This document shows positions 1 through 8,263 of a stretch of DNA of 64,000 nt, in pieces. Origin of the DNA: Endomicrobium sp. (GTDB lineage: Bacteria; Elusimicrobiota; Endomicrobiia; Endomicrobiales; Endomicrobiaceae); NCBI GenBank assembly GCA_031266185.1, contig JAISBM010000001.1, positions 50,028 through 114,027 on the forward strand, written 5' to 3'. A model generated the notes under the pieces. That model made no database searches. It saw nothing but the letters and a program-made list of their open reading frames with translations, and was not told the origin of the DNA. Position 1 is the first letter of the stretch. Each line of letters starts with the position of its first letter. A program made the position numbers and the translations under genes.

Positions 1-471
1 GCTAATGTAGATAATATTGTTAAAACTGACAAAATCTTGAAAAATTTTATTGTTTTTTTACCTTTTGCTAGGGGGAAAGGTAAAGATTGGGGAATTTTAA
101 ATTATCAAAAACTTATTTTTTTATTAAAAGAAAAATACTCTAATTTAAATATTATTGTTTTAGGTTCAAAGAATGATTACGGAAAACTAGAATCGGATGA
201 TGTTATAGATTTATGTGGAAAGACAAATATATATGAACTAGCAAGTATTTTGGTTAAAGCGCATGTTGCAGTTGGAGCAGATACAGGTCCTATGCATTTG
301 GCTTCTGTTTTAAATGTGCCTTCAGTTTTTATTTTTGGGATGTCTGATATAAAAGAAACATCTCCATATATAGGTAAATTTTCTTTGCTTATAAATAAAC
401 AAAGTCAAAAAGATATACAATCTATAAGCCCTGAAATAGTTTTTAGTGAGATACTTAAATGGATAAAATAA
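1..471 (+). CDS. Glycosyltransferase family 9 protein, C-terminal part (gene enters from the left edge)
   Basis: The reading frame is open from the first base, so this is the C-terminal half of a gene that begins outside the window; the TTG at 37 is not a real start. The motif GADTGPMHLA, followed by a short hydrophobic strand and an FGMSD turn, is the sugar-nucleotide-binding signature of the heptosyltransferase (GT9) family, which adds ADP-heptose or a related sugar to the LPS inner core at the cytoplasmic face. The stop overlaps the start of the next GT9 gene by 13 nt, so the two are translationally coupled. The exact sugar and acceptor cannot be read from the sequence. Confidence 0.85.
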   Translation, partial: ANVDNIVKTDKILKNFIVFLPFARGKGKDWGILNYQKLIFLLKEKYSNLNIIVLGSKNDYGKLESDDVIDLCGKTNIYELASILVKAHVAVGADTGPMHLASVLNVPSVFIFGMSDIKETSPYIGKFSLLINKQSQKDIQSISPEIVFSEILKWIK

Positions 472-1382
472 TTTTTTTTCATATGAACCAGTTAGGAGAT
501 TTACTTTTTTCTTTGCCAGTTTTAAAAGCTGCTAAAGAAGAATTGGGTTCACAAAATTATTCTGTAATAAGTAAAGACTTAGCCCCTATTTTAATAGCGT
601 CAGGTTTGGTTGATGGCTTTTTTGATAAAAGCAACTATAATATGGGACTTATAAGAAAAGAAAAGTTTACTAAAGCTGTTTTGTTTTCAGAATCTCCTAA
701 ATCTTTATTGTATGCTTATTTTTCTAAAATTAAAGAAAGAATTGGCTTTAGGACTGCATCTTTGGGTTTTCTTCTAACAAAAAAAATTGATAGAGTAGGA
801 GTTCCATCACTGCTAAATAATAGACAATTAGGTGTAGCTTTTGGGTTAAAAAGTGTACCTAAAGATTATACGCATATATTACACGTTTCTCAAGATAATG
901 TTAACAATGTGAAAAAATGGTTTAAAATTAACAATTTAGATGCTCCAAAAACAATTGCTATTTCTGTTGGGGCAAGTAAAAGAAGACAAGATAAATGTTT
1001 GGAAGATGATAATTGGGTTAAAATTATAGATATTTTATCTGAAAACGGTTTGAGCTGTGTTCTTTCCGGAGCAAAATGGGAGCATAAGAGTTTAGAAAGT
1101 ATAGCACAAAAATGTAAAATAAAACCTAAATTATTTACTGCACAAGGAGGCATTTTAGATAGTGCTGCTTTTTTAGGACAGTGTAGTTTGGTTTTAGGTA
1201 TAGACTCTGGTGCTATGCATTTAGCTGCATCTGTTGGAACTAAATGCGTTGCAGTACTTGGTTATACTGATCCTCTTCAAGTTGGTCCAATGCCTATTGA
1301 TAAACACATTATAATAAAAAAAGAAAATATTAAGTTTATAAGGCCAGAAGACATTATTGACTCGATTTTATATAAAAAGTAA
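459..1382 (+). CDS. Glycosyltransferase family 9 (LPS heptosyltransferase-like)
   Basis: A 307-residue protein of normal length for the family. The N-terminal HMNQLGDLLFSLPVL matches the acceptor-side loop of ADP-heptose:LPS heptosyltransferases. Near residue 247 the motif GIDSGAMHLAASVG is the nucleotide-sugar-binding signature. Known role of the family: transfer of heptose onto lipid A-core in the cytoplasm. The ATG at 459 lies inside the preceding GT9 gene, and the PPi-phosphofructokinase gene follows after about 12 nt, so all three probably share an mRNA. Substrate specificity (WaaC, WaaF or another core enzyme) is not resolved. Confidence 0.88.
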   Translation: MDKIIFFHMNQLGDLLFSLPVLKAAKEELGSQNYSVISKDLAPILIASGLVDGFFDKSNYNMGLIRKEKFTKAVLFSESPKSLLYAYFSKIKERIGFRTASLGFLLTKKIDRVGVPSLLNNRQLGVAFGLKSVPKDYTHILHVSQDNVNNVKKWFKINNLDAPKTIAISVGASKRRQDKCLEDDNWVKIIDILSENGLSCVLSGAKWEHKSLESIAQKCKIKPKLFTAQGGILDSAAFLGQCSLVLGIDSGAMHLAASVGTKCVAVLGYTDPLQVGPMPIDKHIIIKKENIKFIRPEDIIDSILYKK

Positions 1383-1394
1383 AAGGTGGAAACA

Positions 1395-3074
1395 ATGATA
1401 GAAAATAAATGCAATGTTTCAGAATTGCAGGTTGAAAGATCAAAGTTTAAGCCAGTACTTCCTAAAGTTTTAAAAAATGGGTTAAGTGGGACAGTTGTAG
1501 TAAAAGGAAAACCAACAAAATCAGTAGCAGATCAAGAAAAAGTTAAAGAGCTGTTTAAAAATACTTACGGATTACCTATTGTTACGTTTAAAAAAGGTAA
1601 AAACAAAACGCTTAAAAAAAAATGTATTAAAGTAGCAGTTGTGTTTTCTGGAGGCCAAGCTCCAGGAGGGCATAATGTGATTGCTGGTCTTTTTGATGGT
1701 CTAAAAAAAATAAATAAGAAAAATACTTTGATAGGTTATTTAGGTGGTCCTTCTGGAATTTTAAATAATAGATATCAAGAAATTACAAAAGATGTTCTTT
1801 GTGAGTATAGAAATACAGGTGGTTTTGATTATATACAATCAGGACGTGCTAAAATAGAAACTCCTGACCAGTTTTGCTCAACAAAGGATAATCTTGCAAT
1901 ATGTGACGTTGATGCACTTGTAGTTGTTGGTGGAGACGATTCAAATACAAATGCAGCGATGATAGCAGAATATTTTAGAGAACAAGGGATAGATAAACGT
2001 GTTATAGGCATCCCTAAAACAATTGATGGTGACTTAAAAAATAAGTATATAGAAACTTCTTTTGGTTTTGATACAGCTACAAAAATTTATTCAGAACTTG
2101 TAGGAAACATTTGTAGAGATGCAAATTCAGCTCGTAAATATTGGCACTTTGTTCGTCTTATGGGAAGAAGGGCTTCTCACATTACCTTAGAAGTTGGCTT
2201 TAAAACTCAACCTAATATAATTTTGATTGGTGAAGAAATTTTAGCTAAAAATATGACCCTCTCAAAAGTTGTTGATAGTATTGTAGAGACCATAGTTAAG
2301 CGTTCTGAAAAGGATAAAGATTTTGGCGTTATTTTGGTCCCAGAGGGTGTCATAGAATTTATTCCAGAAATAAAAGAGTTAATTTCAGCGTTAAATGATA
2401 TTTTAGCAGAGAACAAAAGTGAGTTTTCTAAGTTGAGTTCTATAGATGATAAAAAAGAATTTGTTTGTAAAAAGCTTTCTACAAAATTGGCAACATTAAT
2501 ATCAGAACTTCCAATAGGCATAGCTTCTCAACTTATGTCTGAACGAGATCCTCATGGAAATGTTGTAGTATCATTAATCGAAACAGAGAAATTGTTAATA
2601 GAAATGATTCGCAAAAAACTTTCAGAGTTAAAAAAGAAAGACAAATATAACGGTAAGTTTGCAAGTATAACTCATTTTTTTGGTTATGAAGGGCGTTGTG
2701 GTATACCGTCTAATTTTGATGCAAACTATACATATGCTTTAGGTTTTAACGCTGCAATGCTTTTGCTTAATGGTTTCAGTGGATATATGTCTTATATAAA
2801 AAATCTTATCAAACCTACAAAAGATTGGGAATGTGGGGGCCTTCCTTTAACAATGATGATGAACATTGAAAAGAGAAGTGGAAAAAAAAAGCCTGTTATA
2901 CAAAAAGTTTTAGTAAATTTAAAAGGTAAACCGTTTAAGAAATTTGTTAAAAATAGATATAAATGGGCTATTAACGAAAATTATCTTTTCCCTGGACCTA
3001 TACAATATTTTGGGCCTAAAAATATTACTGATATGACCACTAAAACTTTGCAGTATGAACAGACACAAAAATAA
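1395..3074 (+). CDS. pfp: Pyrophosphate-dependent 6-phosphofructokinase (long type)
   Basis: Phosphorylates fructose 6-phosphate with pyrophosphate in a reversible glycolytic step in the cytoplasm. Motifs in order: GGQAPGGHNV (about residue 86), GGDDSNTNA (about 179), PKTIDGDLKN (about 207) and MGRRASH (about 256). The second aspartate of GGDDS and the lysine of PKTIDGD are the residues that mark PPi-dependent rather than ATP-dependent enzymes. At 559 residues it fits the long, plant/spirochaete-type subfamily. I choose the ATG at 1395 because AAGGTGG at 1383-1389 is then a well-spaced ribosome site; the in-frame GTG at 1386 is part of that site. A dispersed 24-bp repeat begins directly after the stop. 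Confidence 0.95.
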   Translation: MIENKCNVSELQVERSKFKPVLPKVLKNGLSGTVVVKGKPTKSVADQEKVKELFKNTYGLPIVTFKKGKNKTLKKKCIKVAVVFSGGQAPGGHNVIAGLFDGLKKINKKNTLIGYLGGPSGILNNRYQEITKDVLCEYRNTGGFDYIQSGRAKIETPDQFCSTKDNLAICDVDALVVVGGDDSNTNAAMIAEYFREQGIDKRVIGIPKTIDGDLKNKYIETSFGFDTATKIYSELVGNICRDANSARKYWHFVRLMGRRASHITLEVGFKTQPNIILIGEEILAKNMTLSKVVDSIVETIVKRSEKDKDFGVILVPEGVIEFIPEIKELISALNDILAENKSEFSKLSSIDDKKEFVCKKLSTKLATLISELPIGIASQLMSERDPHGNVVVSLIETEKLLIEMIRKKLSELKKKDKYNGKFASITHFFGYEGRCGIPSNFDANYTYALGFNAAMLLLNGFSGYMSYIKNLIKPTKDWECGGLPLTMMMNIEKRSGKKKPVIQKVLVNLKGKPFKKFVKNRYKWAINENYLFPGPIQYFGPKNITDMTTKTLQYEQTQK

Positions 3075-3098
3075 CTTTTTCCTTAAAACCGGTCAAGT
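3075..3098 (+). repeat. Dispersed 24-bp repeat, copy 1
   Basis: Starts on the base after the pfp stop. Its core is TTCCTTAAAACCGGTCAAG. The reverse complement of 51608-51631 matches it at 23 of 24 positions. A weaker relative lies at 20299-20326, and the ACCGGTCAAG half recurs near 59626. It may be the end of a mobile element or a terminator-associated repeat. Confidence 0.6.
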
Positions 3099-3099
3099 T

Positions 3100-3420
3100 A
3101 AGTGACTAATCACATCATTTAAAATCAACCCATATCTGTATGCACTTCACCTTCTACTTCATATCCTACAAGCTTCATTGTTAATATAAATAATGAATGA
3201 TAATACTTCTCTTCCCCTGCATGTAAATCATATGGTATGTTTGCATATAAACTACTTAATGCTTGTTGCGTCAATCTCACCAAAATTATATCGGCATGAC
3301 TTCATCTATATCTTTCTTTGCCTCTTACATAGCCCTTCTTTACTATTAATTCACTTAAACACTTGCTGCAATGCGTTTTAATATCCAAAATCCTATCTAT
3401 AATTGTTTAATACCAGTCAA
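3100..3420 (-). pseudogene. Remnant of an AAA-ATPase-like / PD-(D/E)XK (DUF1703-type) protein
   Basis: On the minus strand a stretch reads LSSLYANIPYDLHAGEEKYY and continues HSLFILTMKLVGYEVEGEVH. This resembles the start of the PD-(D/E)XK nuclease module found at the C-terminus of AAA-ATPase-like/DUF1703 proteins, where the usual continuation is a nuclease core with a T-x-x-GRIDxV motif. Here the frame meets stops right after HTDMG, there are further stops upstream, and the core is missing. The remnant ends next to the dispersed repeat at 3075-3098. The family assignment is by recalled motif only. Confidence 0.5.
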
Positions 3421-4080
3421 TAGAGGTAGAATAATTTAGTGCAAGCGCAAAGAGTTAGCCAAGAAGTGCTTAAAGGGCTAGGAGATGCAATAGAGGTGAG
3501 AGAATTTGTGTAAATACTAAGGTCATATGAAGAGTACATAATGCCAATGGCCAATGTGGTAGATAAAGCATTAACAAAGGAAATGAAGAAGGCAAGAGCA
3601 GTGTCGCAAGCAGGGTAATGTAAATGTAAAAGAGTAGTTTTAAAAAATAGGAGAAAGAGAAGGAGTAGAAGGAATGGTGAAAGTAGGGTATAGTATATAA
3701 GTTGATATGTGTAAGAAAAGAAGTAAGAAGAATGCAGTGATACGCCTTAGAGTTTGCTGAGCGTGCATACGGTAGTCCTCAAGAACTGAAAGCAACATAA
3801 ATTGAAAAGAATATTATAGTGATAGAGTAAAGGCAAGGGAGTGTATTTGACGACAAAAAGGATTTGAAGAGTTAGTTAATTCAATCAATAGTCCTGACAT
3901 AAAAAGAAAGGCAAAGGAGCAATAGAAAAATTGACTGTTCCTAAGAGAGTTAAAGTCTTGGGCACGTAGCATTGACACTGATGAATAAGAAATGGTATAA
4001 GAAAATAATTGTTGATTTTACTAGGTGATGAAAAGGGAAATAACCATGGTATGGAAATTAGAAAGCAAGTAATACAGCAA
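3421..4080 (+). pseudogene. Unrecognised decayed coding remnant
   Basis: No intact gene. Plus-strand stretches have coding character but are split by stops and frameshifts: RVSQEVLKGLGDAIEVREFV near 3440, SYEEYIMPMANVVDKALTKE near 3540, YALEFAERAYGSPQELKAT near 3740, GFEELVNSINSPDIKRKAKE near 3860 and GDEKGNNHGMEIRKQVIQQI near 4025. The charged, helical composition suggests one long former gene. I do not recognise the family; a mobilisation or conjugation protein is a guess only. Confidence 0.4.
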
Positions 4081-4084
4081 ATAC

Positions 4085-4320
4085 ATGGATTGTTAAAAGA
4101 GGAACAATAGTTTGATCATAGCATTCAATTTTGTCAATGTTCTTTTCAACATATTCTTTACATTTATCATGGAAGCTAAACTTTCTCAGATAAGTTTAAA
4201 ACCATAGCCCCAGAGTTAAAATAGCATTGCCCAATTTCAACACAATCAGCTACTAAATATAGGTACACATGATGAACTTTTAGCTTTGAAGTTACTATAC
4301 AAATCTTTATAAAATTTCAG
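4085..4320 (-). pseudogene. Glycosyltransferase family 8 remnant (second copy)
   Basis: On the minus strand the frame reads VADCVEIGQCYFNSGAMVLN and then, after a frameshift, CKEYVEKNIDKIECYDQTIV. YFNSGxMxxNL followed by a helix and YDQ is the central part of GT8 galactosyl/glucosyltransferases. Only this middle segment survives. It lies directly downstream of the longer GT8 pseudogene and is the other end of a decayed LPS-sugar cluster. Confidence 0.6.
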
Positions 4321-4365
4321 TTTATGCAGGATTAGATAGATTAGAAAAGGTAATATTTTTCCACA

Positions 4366-5228
4366 TTATGTTTTTACATATTTATTAATAAATTTATGTC
4401 TGTTTTCTTTTTTTAAAATAAACCAACATATAAATCTGCCAAACCATTTAGGTAAGACTTTAGTTAAAGAGTTGTAGTTGGGTTTATAATAATTGGTTAA
4501 GAAGAAAGAAAGGGTGTTTTATGAGCATAAAACCACCAGAGTTCAGCAAATTTTAGAGTACCTGGGTGATAGTCTCAAGGTTTTTTATTTGCAAAATGAA
4601 TAATTTTTGCATTATCAACAGAAAAATTGTATTCTGTTGGTAAAAAAATTATTTTTCCCTTGCATGTTAAGTTAATTATATCTTGATCATGAAATGGAAA
4701 ACTTTTTTTTCTGCTAATTGTATCCAGCTTTTGTCCATATTGTCTGATTTCAATTTTCTTAAATTTAGTAATAATACACCAGCATTTATGTAATGTTCAT
4801 TTTTGCCAAAGATAGTTTTTTTCATTACCTTTGTAAGCATCTTTTACGGCTGCCACATAGTTATTTGCTAAATCTAGTGAATATAAACCTTGTAAATCAG
4901 AATTAAAGATTAAATCTATATCTGTATAAACTATTCTGTCTATGATTAGGCAAAACCTGTGGTAGTAAAAGTCTATAATAAGTAGGTTTTTTTGTGGATT
5001 TTATATTTTGCTACCTTAATAAATTTGATACTAGAAAAAGAAGAATATTGTTTAAAATTTGATTCTAATATATTTTCTATGGTATATTATTAAGTGTGTT
5101 AGAGACAATATATATTATATTTGCTTTGATTTTTAGAAACTTCTAATAAACTTAATTATAGTGACATTTGCATATGTCCAAAAATTTTCATCAAAACAAA
5201 AAGCAATATTAATTTCTTTAGTATTCAT
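4366..5228 (-). pseudogene. Glycosyltransferase family 8 (LPS galactosyl/glucosyltransferase-like) pseudogene
   Basis: The original ATG at 5228 has a purine-rich site upstream (GGGGGAGGGG) and begins MNTKEINIAFCFDENFWTYA. After a stop and frameshifts come TDIDLIFNSDLQGLYSLDL (the DxD metal/UDP-sugar motif), HYINAGVLLLNLRKLKSDNM, FHDQDIINLTCKGKIIFLP, a DYHPGT-like acceptor loop, and the basic tail PKWFGRFICWFILKKENRHK ending at the stop at 4366. These are the family 8 blocks in the right order, so this was a full-length enzyme that is now broken in at least four places. It probably decorated LPS. It sits in the same neighbourhood as the GT9 genes at the left edge. Confidence 0.85.
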
Positions 5229-5256
5229 TTCCCCTCCCCCTTTTTATTAGAAGTTT

Positions 5257-6210
5257 TTAATATTTTATGCAATACTGTACAGCGTAATTTACAGGCCTAT
5301 TTTCATTAGCCACTGGGACAACTATAGAGGCGTCGAAATCTAGTATAGATCTAACATCGTCTACCCCATCACTTCTTTTAAGATTATCCCAACCTTTTTC
5401 AGTAGAATAGGCAAAAGCACCCTGAGGCTTAATATTACCATTTTTCCTTAACCAAATATGCCCATTTTCGAAACTTCCCTTAATATTTCGAATAGCATCG
5501 CCTTGTTTTTGGCCAAGGCTAGCGGAGCTTCCACCTGCGCCTCGTAGGAACATACCTCTAAGGTCAGGAAGTTTAAACCTGGAAGAAGCATTACCTCCAT
5601 AAATAGTACCGATAGCATCAAATAGTTGAGGATATTTAGATTTTTCTACTTCAGAGCCATCACAAAGGAGATAGCCTTCAGGGATTCTATTGCCACCAAA
5701 AGCAATAATAGTACCAGGTGGAACTGATAAAGATTCAAGATTAGAGTTTTGAGGATTTTTATAACAAAGTTTTCCATCTTTAACAGTGATAGAGAGAGAA
5801 GAGTTTCCGACTTTGATTACAATTTCGTTATTAGCGGATAAACTCTCTGCTGAGAGGGAATGTAAAGAATAGAGCTGAGATAAAAGTTTTTCTCTAGGAG
5901 TAAGTTCTTTGCCATCTACAACTAACTGGAGCCAAAGGTTAGATTTGCGCAAATCAACTTTATTTAAATCAGGCTTAATTACGTAAGAGAATAAACCGCT
6001 AGAAACTTTTATAGACTGGTTTCCTGACTCCCAAAGAGCAGTATCACCGGATTCTTGGCTATATATTTTAAAGTTAAAATCTATAGAAGCATTAACAAGA
6101 GAATTGTAGTTCTTAAGTCTTCCACTGTAACGAATTTCATTTGGAACTTCAGAGTAACAAAACATTGAAGAAAGACATAAGATAAATAATACGAATAAAA
6201 GATTTTTCAT
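5257..6210 (-). CDS. Secreted protein with phage tail-collar domain
   Basis: A 317-residue protein with a clear signal peptide (about residues 1-20, hydrophobic LLFVLFILCLSSMFCYS). The middle, from PPGTIIAFGGNRIPEGYLLC to FKLPDLRGMFLRG (about 164-223), is the tail-collar/microcystin-dependent-protein domain normally seen at the tips of phage tail fibres. The N-terminal part (IRYSGRLKNYN and a repeated beta pattern) resembles host proteins that carry such a collar domain on the cell surface. There are no phage genes around it, so it is probably an exported structural or binding protein rather than prophage. AGAGG lies 8 nt before the ATG. Confidence 0.75.
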   Translation of the reverse strand: MKNLLFVLFILCLSSMFCYSEVPNEIRYSGRLKNYNSLVNASIDFNFKIYSQESGDTALWESGNQSIKVSSGLFSYVIKPDLNKVDLRKSNLWLQLVVDGKELTPREKLLSQLYSLHSLSAESLSANNEIVIKVGNSSLSITVKDGKLCYKNPQNSNLESLSVPPGTIIAFGGNRIPEGYLLCDGSEVEKSKYPQLFDAIGTIYGGNASSRFKLPDLRGMFLRGAGGSSASLGQKQGDAIRNIKGSFENGHIWLRKNGNIKPQGAFAYSTEKGWDNLKRSDGVDDVRSILDFDASIVVPVANENRPVNYAVQYCIKY

Positions 6211-6279
6211 TTATAAAACCTCTATAAATTAGATGATATTTTAATATTATAACAGATTCACGTTAAAATTTCTAATACT

Positions 6280-8112
6280 CTATCCTTCATCTTCTTTTTG
6301 AGAAGAACGTTTTCTTAAAAGATGATTTAAAACTTTTTTTCTCAAACGTATAGATACAGGGGTTATTTCAACAAGCTCATCTTGGGCAATGTATTCTACA
6401 GTTTGTTCTAAGTTCATAACTCTAGGAGTGGTTAACATTGGCGCATCGTCAGCACTTTTACTTCTCATATTAGTTAATTTTTTTAATTTACAAGGGTTTA
6501 CAACTAAGTCATTTTCTCTGGAATTTTGACCTACTATCATTCCTCCATAGACTTCTATCCCAGGCCCTACAAAAAGTTGCCCGCTGACTTGTAAGTTATC
6601 TAAAGCATATGCTGTTGTTTTACCTTGCTCTTTTGCTATAAAAACTCCACTTATTCTTAAGTTTGAAACATTTACTTTAGGCATATAATCATAAAAACTA
6701 TGATGCATAATACCTTGTCCACGAGTATTTGTTAAAAAGTCATTTTTAAAACCTATTAAAGCTCTTGAAGGGATTATATATTCAAGTCTTATTCTATCTT
6801 CACCTTCACTTACCATGTTTTCTAACTTAGCCGACCTTTTCCCTACAAGTTCAAATACGATCCCTTGATATTGGCTTTCTATGTCTAAGGTTAAAAATTC
6901 CATGGGTTCACAGAGTTTACCGCCAATTTCTTTGTATATAACTTCTGGAGAAGATACAGCAATTTCAAAACCTTCTCTACGCATTGTTTCAATTAAAACA
7001 GTTAAATGAAGTTCTCCACGTCCTGAAACTTTAAATTTTCCTTCACCTTCTAAAGTTTCTATTTTTAGACCAACATTTGTTTGTGCTTCTTTTTCTAAGC
7101 GAGCTTTTATGTGTCGACTTGTTATAAATTTACCTTCTTTTCCAGCAAAAGGGGAATCATTTACTAAAAAATTCATAGAAACTGTAGGTTCGTCTATAGA
7201 AAGTCTTGGCAGAGGCAAAATATTGTCTATATTACAAACAGTATCGCTAACTTCCACCCCCTCAAGTCCTGCTATGGAGACAATATCGCCAGCTTGAGCT
7301 TGCTCTACTTCTTGCTTGCCAAGTCCACAAAATTTGTCTATACGTACAGCTTTTGTAATTTTTGGAGAATTTACATTAGACTCATTTACAAGTGCTATAA
7401 TTTGTCCTTTTTTTATTGTGCCGTTTAAAATTCTCCCTATACCAACATTCCCTAGAAAATTATTATAATCAAGGATCGTTATTTGCATTTGTAGAGGTTT
7501 TTCTATATCAGCATCTGGAGGTGGAACATGTTTCAAAATGGTTGTAAAAACAGGTTCTATATCTGCACCTTTTTCTTCCATTTTTAAGCTAGCCCAACCA
7601 TCTCTGCCTGAAGCGTAAATTATAGGAAAATCTAGTTGCTTGTCATTTGCTCCAAGTTTCATAAACAAATCAAAAACATTGTCTATAACTGTGCTGGGAA
7701 TGGCGTTTGGACTATCCATTTTATTGATAACTACTATAGGGTTAAGACCTAACGCAAGAGCTTTTCTTAGAACAAATCTTGTTTGTGGCATAGGGCCTTC
7801 GACAGCGTCTACCATCAAAATAGCGCCATCGACCATTTTTAATACTCTTTCTACTTCGCTACCAAAGTCTGCATGACCAGGAGTATCAACTATATTTATT
7901 GTAGATCCTTTATAATTTACGGAAGTACACTTTGCTAATATTGTTATACCTCTTTCCCTTTCAAGAGGGTTTGAGTCTAACACCATATCTTGGGCTTGGC
8001 CATTTTTAACATTAAATTGTCCAGAAAATTTAAGTAGAGAATCTACCAATGTAGTTTTGCCGTGATCTACGTGAGCTATAATAGCTACATTTCTCACATC
8101 ATTTCTTTTCAT
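6280..8112 (-). CDS. typA: Ribosome-associated GTPase TypA/BipA
   Basis: A translational GTPase that binds the ribosome and assists assembly and stress adaptation. The G motifs are AHVDHGKTT (residues 13-21), DTPGH (about 76) and NKMD (about 130). They are followed by EF-G-like domains II, III and V and the BipA-specific C-terminus; 610 residues is the usual length. I choose the ATG at 8112 (MKRNDVRNVAII) over a TTG two codons upstream, because family proteins begin this way. No close Shine-Dalgarno is visible; the leader instead holds an AAGGAG about 50 nt upstream and a hairpin between. Confidence 0.96.
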   Translation of the reverse strand: MKRNDVRNVAIIAHVDHGKTTLVDSLLKFSGQFNVKNGQAQDMVLDSNPLERERGITILAKCTSVNYKGSTINIVDTPGHADFGSEVERVLKMVDGAILMVDAVEGPMPQTRFVLRKALALGLNPIVVINKMDSPNAIPSTVIDNVFDLFMKLGANDKQLDFPIIYASGRDGWASLKMEEKGADIEPVFTTILKHVPPPDADIEKPLQMQITILDYNNFLGNVGIGRILNGTIKKGQIIALVNESNVNSPKITKAVRIDKFCGLGKQEVEQAQAGDIVSIAGLEGVEVSDTVCNIDNILPLPRLSIDEPTVSMNFLVNDSPFAGKEGKFITSRHIKARLEKEAQTNVGLKIETLEGEGKFKVSGRGELHLTVLIETMRREGFEIAVSSPEVIYKEIGGKLCEPMEFLTLDIESQYQGIVFELVGKRSAKLENMVSEGEDRIRLEYIIPSRALIGFKNDFLTNTRGQGIMHHSFYDYMPKVNVSNLRISGVFIAKEQGKTTAYALDNLQVSGQLFVGPGIEVYGGMIVGQNSRENDLVVNPCKLKKLTNMRSKSADDAPMLTTPRVMNLEQTVEYIAQDELVEITPVSIRLRKKVLNHLLRKRSSQKEDEG

Positions 8113-8125
8113 AATCAATTAAAAT

Positions 8126-8158
8126 ACGACCATTGTATTAACAACAGGTCGTTTTTTG
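8126..8158 (+). terminator. Hairpin in the typA leader; terminator-like on the plus strand
   Basis: ACGACC (8126-8131) pairs with GGTCGT (8147-8152), with a possible inner stem TTGT/ACAA. On the plus strand a run of six T follows directly, which is the form of an intrinsic terminator. It would stop transcription running antisense through typA before it reaches the 8264 gene. In the typA mRNA the same hairpin sits between an upstream AAGGAG and the start codon. Confidence 0.45.
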
Positions 8159-8180
8159 TTGCTCCTTTTTAAACAAACCC

Positions 8181-8232
8181 ATTATACATCTTTTTATGTT
8201 GTTTTGTCATTTTGGTACATATGTGCTAAAAT
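8181..8232. promoter_or_regulatory. Divergent promoters for typA and the radical SAM gene
   Basis: Plus strand: TTGTCA (8204-8209), 17 nt, TAAAAT (8227-8232), giving a start near 8239, 25 nt before the ATG at 8264. Minus strand: TATAAT (8186-8181), with a weak -35 overlapping the same TTGTCA region, giving typA a leader of about 60 nt. Confidence 0.5.
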
Positions 8233-8263
8233 TATTAAGTTATATATAAGTGGTGTGTGAATA

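Noticed and set aside
3193..3381. 62-codon plus-strand frame
   Set aside because: It has no ribosome site and lies antisense to a recognisable AAA-ATPase/nuclease-like remnant.
5257..6210. Tail-collar domain as evidence of a prophage
   Set aside because: No other phage gene, integrase site or attachment site is nearby, and the protein has a signal peptide.
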